The position numbers were made by a program, and so were the translations under genes. The notes under the pieces are model-generated. The model was not told the DNA's origin and made no database searches. It was given only the letters and a program-made list of their open reading frames with translations. Shown piece by piece: positions 24,700-31,775 of a stretch of 64,000 nt of DNA. Each line of letters begins with the position of its first letter. Position 1 is the first letter of the stretch. This DNA is from DASRYH01 sp035687245 (GTDB lineage: Bacteria; Actinomycetota; Coriobacteriia; Anaerosomatales; PHET01): the NCBI GenBank assembly GCA_035687245.1, contig DASRYH010000008.1, positions 186,001-250,000 on the forward strand, written 5' to 3'.

Positions 24700-26186
24700 C
24701 CTCCGCACACACGACCCCAACGGGTGCGCCCAAGCGCGGACCCCGCGAGCTGATCTTCGAGCTGGGTGCTCCTGAATCGAGCTGCGTGCTCGCTCCCGAG
24801 ATGGATGTGCCAGAGATCGACCTTTCGGCAGCTCTGGGTGGAGCGATCCGCTCCGCTGCTCCCGCCCTCGCGCAGGTGACCGAGCTCGAGATCATGCGCC
24901 ACTACGCGCATCTGGCCGAGATGAACTTCGGCGTCGACTCGGGCTTCTACCCGCTGGGCAGCTGCACGATGAAGTACAACCCGCGCATCAACGAGGATGC
25001 CGCGCGCCTTGAAGGCTTCGCGGGTCTGCACCCGTACCAGCCGGTGGACACGATCCAGGGCGCGCTGCAGCTGATGGTGGAGCTCTCTGAGTCTCTTGCC
25101 GAAGTGTCCGGGCTGCCAGGCGTGACGCTGCAGCCTGCCGCCGGCGCTCACGGCGAGCTCACCGCTCTCATGTGCTTCCGCGCGGCACACACGGCGGCTG
25201 GCGACCCTCGCAAGAAGGTCATCATTCCGAACACAGCGCACGGCACCAACCCTGCGACCGTGACGATGTGCGGCTACGAGACCGTCACCATCCCAAGCGA
25301 CGAGCGCGGCTTGGTGGATCTCGAGGCTCTCAAGGCCGCACTCGATGAAGATGTTGCGGCGTTCATGCTCACGAACCCCAACACGCTGGGCCTCTTCGAC
25401 CCGCAGATTCTCGAGATCACTGCTGCCGTTCATTCGGTGGGCGCCTACGCCTACTGCGACGGCGCGAACCTCAACGCGGTCATGGGAAAGACACGCCCGG
25501 GTGACCAGGGCTTCGATGCGCTTCACATCAACCTGCACAAGACGTTCTCGACGCCGCACGGTGGCGGCGGTCCCGGTTCCGGCCCCGTGTGCGTGACGGC
25601 GGACCTGGCGCGCTTTCTGCCCGGACCGCTTCCGGTACGTGCGGAAGAGGGCTTCTCCTTAGAGTCGCCCGAGGAGTCGATCGGCCGCGTCCGCAGCTTC
25701 TATGGCAACTTCGGCGTGCTCGTACGCGCGTACGCGTACGTGAAAGCGCTGGGCGGAGAGGGTCTGCGCGAGGTGTCTGAGCAGGCGGTCCTTTCGGCGA
25801 ACTACATGAGGGTGCGCTTGAACGACGTCTTCGACGTGCCGTTCGACCGTACCTGCATGCACGAGTTCGTGATGTCGGGCGCGCGCCAGAAGCGTGAAGG
25901 TGGCGTGCGCACTCTGGACATGGCCAAGAGGCTGCTCGACTACGGCTTCCACCCGCCCACGGTCTACTTCCCGCTGCTCGTCGAAGAGGCGCTCATGATC
26001 GAGCCCACCGAGACCGAGCCGCTCTCCGCACTCGACGCCTTCATCGGCGCTATGCGCGCGATTGCCGAAGAGGCCGCGAGCGATGCAGACGTCGTGAAGG
26101 GTGCTCCGTACACGACGCCGGTCAAGCGGCTCGACGAGGCCCGTGCGGCACGCGAGACGATCCTGCGGTACCGCCCCGAGCAGTAG
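24696..26186 (+). CDS. gcvPB: Glycine dehydrogenase (decarboxylating) subunit 2
   Basis: A 496-residue PLP-bearing half of the P protein. The PLP lysine is in HINLHKTFSTPHGGGG (about residue 273), and FYPLGSCTMKYNPR (about 83) is typical. GTG 24696 overlaps the gcvPA stop and has AAGGAGG about 10 bases upstream; the longer open frame is a shadow of gcvPA. It would work in glycine fermentation or, in reverse, in one-carbon assimilation. Confidence 0.95.
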   Translation: MTSAHTTPTGAPKRGPRELIFELGAPESSCVLAPEMDVPEIDLSAALGGAIRSAAPALAQVTELEIMRHYAHLAEMNFGVDSGFYPLGSCTMKYNPRINEDAARLEGFAGLHPYQPVDTIQGALQLMVELSESLAEVSGLPGVTLQPAAGAHGELTALMCFRAAHTAAGDPRKKVIIPNTAHGTNPATVTMCGYETVTIPSDERGLVDLEALKAALDEDVAAFMLTNPNTLGLFDPQILEITAAVHSVGAYAYCDGANLNAVMGKTRPGDQGFDALHINLHKTFSTPHGGGGPGSGPVCVTADLARFLPGPLPVRAEEGFSLESPEESIGRVRSFYGNFGVLVRAYAYVKALGGEGLREVSEQAVLSANYMRVRLNDVFDVPFDRTCMHEFVMSGARQKREGGVRTLDMAKRLLDYGFHPPTVYFPLLVEEALMIEPTETEPLSALDAFIGAMRAIAEEAASDADVVKGAPYTTPVKRLDEARAARETILRYRPEQ

Positions 26187-26187
26187 C

Positions 26188-26964
26188 GTGACCGCCTGGA
26201 GACTAGTGATAGACGGCCCGGTCGATGGAGCCACCAACATGGCCATCGACCGGGCCGTTCAACTATCCGTTGAGGCTGGAGAGCAGCCGCCGACGCTGCG
26301 GCTCTACCAGTGGCAGCGTCCGACGGTCACGCTTGGGCGCTTTCAGAGCGCCGAAGGCGTCGACCTCGACTACTGCCGCGACAACGGTATCGATGTCGTG
26401 CGGCGCTTCACGGGCGGCAGGGGAGTGCTACACGACGACGAGCTCACCTACTGCGTGGTCGCGGGGACCAAAGATGGCATCCCCCGAGGTGTCGCCGCGT
26501 CCTACCGACACCTGAGCGAAGTGCTCGCGGAGGCCTACGTGCGCCTGGGAGTCACTCAGGCGGCGGTCACTCAGCGGGATAGCGCGCCGAGCGCGTCATC
26601 GGCCTGCTACCTGGCCACGACTCGTGCTGACCTCTCGGCGGGCGCCCATAAGCTCTCCGGCTCCGCACAGGTCTGGTCGGGCTCCACAGTGATGCAGCAC
26701 GGCTCCTTCACGATCAGCCGTGACGTGGATCGGGAGGCGCAGGTCTTTCGGCTGAGTACTCAGGAGGCCGCAGACCTCGCTGCTCACACGCTCACTTTCA
26801 TCGATGCGCTCGGGCGGCGGGTCAGCATCGAGGAGATTCAGCAGGCGTCAATCGGGGCGTTTGCAGACGTGCTCGGCGCCGAGTTTGAGCTTTCGGATCT
26901 GGCCGAAGCAGAACGCTCGTCTGCGAACGCCTTGATGCACGAGGTTGTAGTTTGTGAGAAGTAA
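26188..26964 (+). CDS. Lipoate-protein ligase / octanoyltransferase family protein
   Basis: A 258-residue BPL/LplA/LipB-fold enzyme. RRFTGGRGVLH (about 72-82) binds the acyl-adenylate or acyl chain and Lys155 in GAHKLSGSAQ is the conserved catalytic-site lysine. Cys140 in SSACYLA sits where LipM-type octanoyltransferases have their catalytic cysteine, so this may be a LipM-like octanoyl-ACP:GcvH transferase rather than an ATP-dependent ligase. GTG 26188 starts one base after the gcvPB stop, consistent with a dedicated role in lipoylating GcvH. Confidence 0.82.
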   Translation: MTAWRLVIDGPVDGATNMAIDRAVQLSVEAGEQPPTLRLYQWQRPTVTLGRFQSAEGVDLDYCRDNGIDVVRRFTGGRGVLHDDELTYCVVAGTKDGIPRGVAASYRHLSEVLAEAYVRLGVTQAAVTQRDSAPSASSACYLATTRADLSAGAHKLSGSAQVWSGSTVMQHGSFTISRDVDREAQVFRLSTQEAADLAAHTLTFIDALGRRVSIEEIQQASIGAFADVLGAEFELSDLAEAERSSANALMHEVVVCEK

Positions 26965-27050
26965 GGCTTCAGTACACCTTTAGGGCGGCGCTATGTCAGC
27001 CCGTTACGGTACAATCGGAACCGAGCAGGTCCTTACGAGGGGAGTGCGGT

Positions 27051-27362
27051 GTGATGGACGAGCATGTGAACCCGGGCGAGGACGCCCTGTTCGACCTAGG
27101 CAAGAAGTCCAATGAGGACCTAAGGTCGCTCCTCGATGAGCTGCACGCTGAAGAGCAGAGGATCTCGTATCGGCGCCGCGTGCTTCACGGCAAGATCGAC
27201 ATTCTTCGCGCCGAGCTGGTGCGCCGCCTGAAGTCGGGCCGCGAAGCTGGCGATGACGTCATCAGCGGGCAGGACGTTGCGCGTCTGGTGGACATCCTGT
27301 CGAACGACTTGCGCGGGGCATCCCGCTTTGATGTGACGGCCGAGGCCGACGAGGACGAGTAG
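27051..27362 (+). CDS. RsiG-like anti-sigma/c-di-GMP-binding protein
   Basis: A 103-residue helical protein. Within its predicted helical hairpin (about 18-62) it carries Glu35, Ser39, Arg42, His46 and Asp50, spaced as in the c-di-GMP-binding motif E-x3-S-x2-R-x3-Q-x3-D of actinobacterial RsiG, with His in place of Gln. One copy of the motif, as in the homodimeric Rubrobacter form (established for that family). Streptomyces RsiG holds sigma WhiG inactive when c-di-GMP is bound. GTG 27051 has GGAG 6 bases upstream; ATG 27054 is equally possible. A TACAAT box at 27010-27015 may be its -10. It leads the operon with the GarA-like and FtsR-like genes. Confidence 0.68.
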   Translation: MMDEHVNPGEDALFDLGKKSNEDLRSLLDELHAEEQRISYRRRVLHGKIDILRAELVRRLKSGREAGDDVISGQDVARLVDILSNDLRGASRFDVTAEADEDE

Positions 27363-27392
27363 GTTCTCTTGGGTATCGAGGAAAGGGTATCT

Positions 27393-27650
27393 GTGACCAC
27401 GATCAACGACCGCATCAAGCAGTTCATGACCGACATGGCGTCCGACCCGCTCGAAGAGCGTGTAGTCGAATACGTCGTGCGCGAGGTACACAACGGGCGC
27501 CGGCTGATGGAAGTCATCGACGATCCGTATGTGCGCAACCGTATCAACGAAGAGAAGCGTGCATCGATTCTTGAGAGCCCGGAGATCGTCGAGGCCCTCG
27601 AGAGTGAGATTCGTGCGAGCATGACCCGCAAGGACCTCGACTTCTCCTAA
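27393..27650 (+). CDS. Small conserved helical protein of unknown function
   Basis: An 85-residue acidic, fully helical-looking soluble protein (VTTINDRIKQFMTDM, then ERVVEYVVREVHNGRRL). I recognise no domain. GTG 27393 is chosen over TTG 27369 because GAAAGG lies 6 bases before it. It sits between the RsiG-like and GarA-like genes, 30 and 17 bases from its neighbours, and is surely co-transcribed. It may belong functionally with the RsiG-like regulator. Confidence 0.65.
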   Translation: MTTINDRIKQFMTDMASDPLEERVVEYVVREVHNGRRLMEVIDDPYVRNRINEEKRASILESPEIVEALESEIRASMTRKDLDFS

Positions 27651-27667
27651 GACGACTCGAATGACGG

Positions 27668-28123
27668 GTGATTGGCGTGGCTGAGTGCCCGAAGTGCGGT
27701 GCCGCAATCGAGAACCTGAACCTGCCGTGCGAATCCTGCGGTTGGTCACCTGAGGGTGCGACCGCCTCATTCACACCGATAGGTGACGTCGAAGCCAAGC
27801 CGCTCGACTCAGGTCTTGAAGGCCCGGTGCTAGTCGTCTGCAAGGGACCCCAGCTCGGAGAGAGGTTCTTCCTCGACCGGGCTCAGTTCACTATCGGTCG
27901 GGATCCAGGCAGTGACATCTTCCTGAACGACATGACTGTGTCACGAGAACACGCGACCCTGTCGGTCGATGCCGGGGACACGGTCACCGTCGCTGACGTC
28001 GGCTCTCTGAACGGCACCTACGTCAACGGGATCTGCCTGGACAAGGCCGAGCTTACTGATGGCGATGTCGTTCAGATCGGCACGTTCCAGATGGTCTTCC
28101 ATGGAGGGACGGTCGTTCGATGA
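27668..28123 (+). CDS. Zinc-ribbon FHA-domain protein, GarA-like
   Basis: A 151-residue protein with an N-terminal zinc ribbon (CPKCG...CESCG, about 7-25) and a C-terminal FHA domain (about 58-145). FHA landmarks are FTIGRDPGSD, SREHA and GSLNGTYVNG, which bind phosphothreonine. Position next to gcv genes and an FtsR-like gene matches garA in mycobacteria (gcvH-garA-Rv1828). GarA/OdhI regulate 2-oxoglutarate metabolism after phosphorylation of an N-terminal ETT site; no such ETT is seen here, so the switch may differ. GTG 27668 or GTG 27677 may be the start; neither has a strong ribosome site. Confidence 0.82.
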   Translation: MIGVAECPKCGAAIENLNLPCESCGWSPEGATASFTPIGDVEAKPLDSGLEGPVLVVCKGPQLGERFFLDRAQFTIGRDPGSDIFLNDMTVSREHATLSVDAGDTVTVADVGSLNGTYVNGICLDKAELTDGDVVQIGTFQMVFHGGTVVR

Positions 28124-28827
28124 GTAGCAGGGACTACCTCACGATCGGGGAGGTCGTCCAGCGCTTGCTGCCGGCCTACCCGGACCTCTCAATCAGCAAG
28201 GTGCGCTTCCTTGAGGAGGAGGGTCTGGTCACTCCCGAGCGCACCGCTGGTGGCTATCGCAAGTTCACGCCCAACGATGTGGTGCGTATCGAGATGGTGC
28301 TGCGCCTTCAGCGCGACCACTTCCTGCCGCTCGCGGTGATCCGCGAGAAGCTCTCCGATCTCGATCGCGGTCGTATGCCGGTCGAGCTCCAGAAGACGCC
28401 CGTGGGCGGAACAGAGCCGCTGCCTTTCGGCGCGGTCGATGACGGCCCGCTCGCTCTCGAAGACGCCCCTTCGGCACTTGGTGTTCCTGTGAGCTTCATT
28501 CGGGAACTCGCCGAGTTCGGCATAGTGAAGATCGAGAAGGGCGATTCGGGCGAGCAGATCGATCGCAGCGACATTGCGACCGTCCACTCGGCGTGGGACC
28601 TGCGCAAGTTCGGCGTCGAGCCTCGGCACCTCAGGATGTATGCAGCATCGGCTGATCGCGAAGCTGCGCTCTTCCAGCAGATTCTGATGCCTGCGTTCCG
28701 CCACCGCACTCCCGAGACGCGTCAGAAGCTCAACGAGACACTCAACGAGCTGTGCTCCCTGACCGATGCGCTCAAGAGCCGGCTGCTGCGGCGCGCGCTC
28801 GACTCCGCTTTCGAGGACCTCAAGTGA
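28120..28827 (+). CDS. MerR-family regulator, FtsR-like
   Basis: A 235-residue MerR-type transcription factor. The HTH starts LTIGEVVQRLLPAYPDLSISKVRFLEEEGL (shown in part), then TAGGYRKFTPNDV is the wing; this is the form of actinobacterial FtsR/Rv1828, which controls cell-division genes such as ftsZ. The C-terminal part is helical with no metal-binding cysteines. ATG 28120 overlaps the GarA-like stop by 4 bases. The target cannot be read here. Confidence 0.83.
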   Translation: MSSRDYLTIGEVVQRLLPAYPDLSISKVRFLEEEGLVTPERTAGGYRKFTPNDVVRIEMVLRLQRDHFLPLAVIREKLSDLDRGRMPVELQKTPVGGTEPLPFGAVDDGPLALEDAPSALGVPVSFIRELAEFGIVKIEKGDSGEQIDRSDIATVHSAWDLRKFGVEPRHLRMYAASADREAALFQQILMPAFRHRTPETRQKLNETLNELCSLTDALKSRLLRRALDSAFEDLK

Positions 28828-28831
28828 GCCG

Positions 28832-29269
28832 ATGACGCAGATCGACCACTACACGCCCCCGCAACCGCCCGAAGCGCAACAGGAACACCCGCCGCTCGAC
28901 GAGATAGCCTTCGCTCATCCCAGCGAGCGGGTCGCCGCCGAGATCCTGGACTACTACCAGATCCGCTGGCTCTACGAACCCACGAGGTTTCCGATTCAGT
29001 GGGACGGAGAGGGCAGGGTCATCGCGTACTTCACGCCCGACTTCTTTCTGCCGGACTTCGATCTCTACATCGAGCTCACCACGATGAGCCAGAAGCTCGT
29101 GACAAAGAAGAACCGTAAGGTGCGACGCCTCAAGGAGCTCTACCCGGACGTGAACATCAAGGTCTTCTACCAGAAGGACTTCCGTGCGCTTCTGGCTCGC
29201 TTCGGAATCGCGAGCCATCCTCGCTTGCAGGCTGATGGCGGCGGATACGGCGCCGCCGAAGGGGAGTGA
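28832..29269 (+). CDS. Unknown protein with PD-(D/E)XK-like core
   Basis: A 145-residue protein of unknown function. The central run AYFTPDFFLPDFDLYIELT (about 65-83) has the shape of a restriction-endonuclease core: Pro69-Asp70, then Glu81-x-Thr83, where most nucleases have Glu-x-Lys; a Lys/Arg-rich helix (KKNRKVRRLKELYP) follows. The first 25 residues are disordered and Pro/Gln-rich. ATG 28832 lies 4 bases after the FtsR-like stop and hpt overlaps its stop (GTGA), so it is embedded in the operon. Nuclease activity is inference; a nucleic-acid-binding relic is also possible. Confidence 0.6.
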   Translation: MTQIDHYTPPQPPEAQQEHPPLDEIAFAHPSERVAAEILDYYQIRWLYEPTRFPIQWDGEGRVIAYFTPDFFLPDFDLYIELTTMSQKLVTKKNRKVRRLKELYPDVNIKVFYQKDFRALLARFGIASHPRLQADGGGYGAAEGE

Positions 29270-29817
29270 GCCCGCTGCACGAGCTGCCGCCGGGCTGCCG
29301 GCGAGTCGCACTCACTGAAGAGGTTCTGCAGGCCCGAATCGCCGAACTCGGGGCCGAGATCACCGCGCACCACGCAGGCCACCCGGTGCGGCTGGTGACG
29401 GTGTTGCGCGGCGGCCTGTTCTTCCTGGCGGACCTGTGCCGGCACATCGACTTGGATATCGCGCTGGACTTCATGGCGGTTGCACCGTACGTGCAGGGAG
29501 CCGGTGGGGTGGTGCGTGTCACGAAGGACCTCGATGACTCCGTCGCCGGCGCACGCGTGATCCTCGTCGAAGACGTCGTCGACACCGGACTCACCGTGAA
29601 CTACGTGCTCAATTTCCTCCGGACTCACAACCCCGAGTCGGTAGAGGTTTGTGCGCTTCTCGACAAGCATGCTCGCCGAATTGCACCGGTGCCGGTCACC
29701 TACACGGGCTTCAAGATGAGCGACCGCTTCCTTGTGGGCTACGGCTTGGATCTCGCAGGACGCTATCGAAACCTGCCCTACATCGCCGAACTCGAAGAGC
29801 ACGTGGCTCTTGGCTAG
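29266..29817 (+). CDS. hpt: Hypoxanthine phosphoribosyltransferase
   Basis: A 183-residue type I phosphoribosyltransferase that joins hypoxanthine or guanine to PRPP. The PRPP loop is ILVEDVVDTGLT (about 101-112); LRGGLFF (about 45) and the KMSDRFLVGYGLD run near the C terminus are typical. GTG 29266 overlaps the preceding stop. The apt gene follows 74 bases downstream, and purine permeases are further along, so salvage genes are grouped. Confidence 0.93.
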   Translation: MSPLHELPPGCRRVALTEEVLQARIAELGAEITAHHAGHPVRLVTVLRGGLFFLADLCRHIDLDIALDFMAVAPYVQGAGGVVRVTKDLDDSVAGARVILVEDVVDTGLTVNYVLNFLRTHNPESVEVCALLDKHARRIAPVPVTYTGFKMSDRFLVGYGLDLAGRYRNLPYIAELEEHVALG

Positions 29818-29891
29818 AAGACGGTAGTGATGCACATGGCTGCGTGCGCTACTCTGTGACGGTCGTTTTGAACCTCTCAAGGAGGCCTGCC

Positions 29892-30410
29892 TTGGATCTT
29901 TCGAGCTACATCCGTGACATTCCCGACTGGCCGACAGAAGGCGTCATGTTCAAAGACATCACGCCGCTGCTCCAGAGTCCGGAGGGCTTTCGCGAGGCTA
30001 TCGATACGCTGGCCGAGCAGTACCAGAACATCGGCGTGACCAAGGTGATGGGTGCTGAGGCGCGCGGCTTCATCTTCGGCGGGGCGCTGGCCTACACTCT
30101 CGGCGCAGGCTTCGTGCCTGCCCGCAAGCCGGGAAAGCTGCCGTGGACGACTACGAGCGTGACCTACGATCTTGAGTACGGCACCGACTCGCTTGAGATG
30201 CATGCAGATGCGGTAGGCCCTGCAGACAAGGTACTGATCGTCGACGACGTGCTGGCCACCGGCGGCACGGCCGCCGCTAAGGCGGAGCTGGTGACCGCAA
30301 CGGGCGCTGAGGTCGTGGGCTTTGCCTTCCTGATAGAGCTGGACTTCTTGTCGGGACGCGACAAGCTCCCGGCGGGCTCCAAGATAGTCTCGCTCATCCG
30401 CGTCCCCTAG
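29892..30410 (+). CDS. apt: Adenine phosphoribosyltransferase
   Basis: A 172-residue Apt converting adenine and PRPP to AMP. It begins with the usual SYIRDIPDWPTEGVMFKDIT and carries the PRPP motif VLIVDDVLATGGTA (about 115-128). The start is TTG 29892: AGGAGG lies 6 bases upstream, and the longer frame from 29649 is antisense-like shadow of hpt in another phase. Confidence 0.94.
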   Translation: MDLSSYIRDIPDWPTEGVMFKDITPLLQSPEGFREAIDTLAEQYQNIGVTKVMGAEARGFIFGGALAYTLGAGFVPARKPGKLPWTTTSVTYDLEYGTDSLEMHADAVGPADKVLIVDDVLATGGTAAAKAELVTATGAEVVGFAFLIELDFLSGRDKLPAGSKIVSLIRVP

Positions 30411-30439
30411 ACTGCCGAAAACACCTGTGTAGAACCTGT

Positions 30440-30463
30440 GCGGGCCCGCGTCAGCGGGCCCGC
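30440..30463. terminator. GC-rich hairpin after apt
   Basis: GCGGGCCCGC (30440-30449), loop GTCA, GCGGGCCCGC (30454-30463). Each arm is itself a palindrome, so the same 10-mer is also a direct repeat. No T run follows; it lies between apt and the NlpC/P60 gene and may end the salvage operon. Confidence 0.5.
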
Positions 30464-30544
30464 GCGTGCTACCATGGGTAGTGTCACAGAGACGTAAGTG
30501 GCACCTCATGTAGTAGCACTGGATCGCAGCTGGAGGACCACCAG

Positions 30545-31675
30545 GTGGCAGCCACGCCGATGCGCCCCACGCGCTGGCGCTCACTGCGTGCAATTGTGGC
30601 GTTCGCGCTTGTCGCGTCGCTCATCGTTCCTGCCTCCGCACTCGCTGCTCCCACCAACGCCCAGATCAAGGCCACTCAGGCTGAAGCCGCTCGAGCGCAG
30701 AACAAGCTCGACGATCTTCAGGACGAGGTCGAGGAGCGCGCCGAAGAGCAGGCAGCTGCCGAAGACGAACTGGCCAAGACAAAGAAGCGGCTTGAGGTCA
30801 CCCAGAGCGATATCACCTCCGCGCAGGCCCATGTCAACGCATCGCAAGCACGTCTCAACCGCCGCGTAGAGACGGTCTATCGCGGGGGAGAGATCGACCC
30901 GATCGTCCTAGTGCTGGGAGCAACGTCTTTCGAAGATCTTGTAACGCGCATGGAGCTGCTCCGCCGAATCGAGGCCAATGACGCCTCACTTCTCGCAGAC
31001 GTCGAGGCCGCTCGTGCCGAGCTGCAGACGCTCTACGAATCGCTGGATGCGCGCAAGAACGAGCAGGTAGCCCTTGTCGCGCAGGTCCGATCCAAGTCCC
31101 AGGAGACTCAACGTGCGCTGGGCGCCCAGCAGCAGTACCTGAAGACGATCGGTGCGAAGCTCAAGAAGCTCATCGCTGCCGAGCGCGAACGCCTGGCCAA
31201 GATCGCAAGACAACGGGCCGCCGAGGCCGCCCGTAGAGCCGCTGCACTGGCCCGCGCTTCCGGTCGCAGTACCTCGGGTTCACTCCCTTCGGCGCATACC
31301 GACGTCGTTACCGTCGCGCGGCGCTACATCGGCAAGACGCCGTACGTGTGGGGCGGCACGACTCCGGCGGGCTTCGACTGCAGCGGTCTGACGTTGTACT
31401 GCTATCGCGAGATCGGCATCACGCTTCCTCGAACCTCACGTATGCAGTACCGCGTCGGCTCCTTCATCGGTCCGGACAGGCTGGACCTGCTCAAGCCCGG
31501 CGACCTCGTGTTCTTTGGCACGAACGGGGACCCGAATCGCGTGCATCATGTGGGCATCTACTCCGGCGGCGGACACTTCATCCATGCGCCACAGACCGGG
31601 ATGCGAGTGTCCGAGTCATCGCTGAACGCCCGTATCCTGTCCAGAGGCGATTACGTAGGCGCCATTCGCCCCTGA
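30545..31675 (+). CDS. Secreted NlpC/P60 peptidoglycan endopeptidase with coiled coil
   Basis: A 376-residue secreted cell-wall hydrolase resembling CwlO/RipA. It has a signal peptide (AIVAFALVASLIVPASALAA, about 16-35), a long coiled coil (about 38-235) rich in Gln, Ala and Glu, and a C-terminal NlpC/P60 domain (about 255-376). Catalytic Cys279 is in DCSGL and the His in HHVGIYSGG (about 341); FIHAP follows. The enzyme would cut D-Glu/diamino-acid bonds, with the coiled coil as the regulatory or FtsEX-contacting arm. GTG 30545 is chosen because GGAGG is 8 bases upstream; ATG 30560 is an alternative. Confidence 0.9.
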   Translation: MAATPMRPTRWRSLRAIVAFALVASLIVPASALAAPTNAQIKATQAEAARAQNKLDDLQDEVEERAEEQAAAEDELAKTKKRLEVTQSDITSAQAHVNASQARLNRRVETVYRGGEIDPIVLVLGATSFEDLVTRMELLRRIEANDASLLADVEAARAELQTLYESLDARKNEQVALVAQVRSKSQETQRALGAQQQYLKTIGAKLKKLIAAERERLAKIARQRAAEAARRAAALARASGRSTSGSLPSAHTDVVTVARRYIGKTPYVWGGTTPAGFDCSGLTLYCYREIGITLPRTSRMQYRVGSFIGPDRLDLLKPGDLVFFGTNGDPNRVHHVGIYSGGGHFIHAPQTGMRVSESSLNARILSRGDYVGAIRP

Positions 31676-31711
31676 ATGGGCGTCGCGAACTGCGGTTTAT
31701 GCACTCTGCTG

Positions 31712-31720
31712 TGTTATGAT
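31712..31720 (+). promoter_or_regulatory. Extended -10 promoter of the ior-liv-paaK operon
   Basis: TG at 31712-31713, one base, then TATGAT at 31715-31720, an extended -10 without a good -35. A leader hairpin GATCGGCC (31732-31739) / GGCCGATC (31746-31753) follows, before the GTG at 31776. Confidence 0.5.
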
Positions 31721-31775
31721 TCGCGCACCTTGATCGGCCGGTCGGGGCCGATCGCATCCTGACAAGGGGCTGTGC

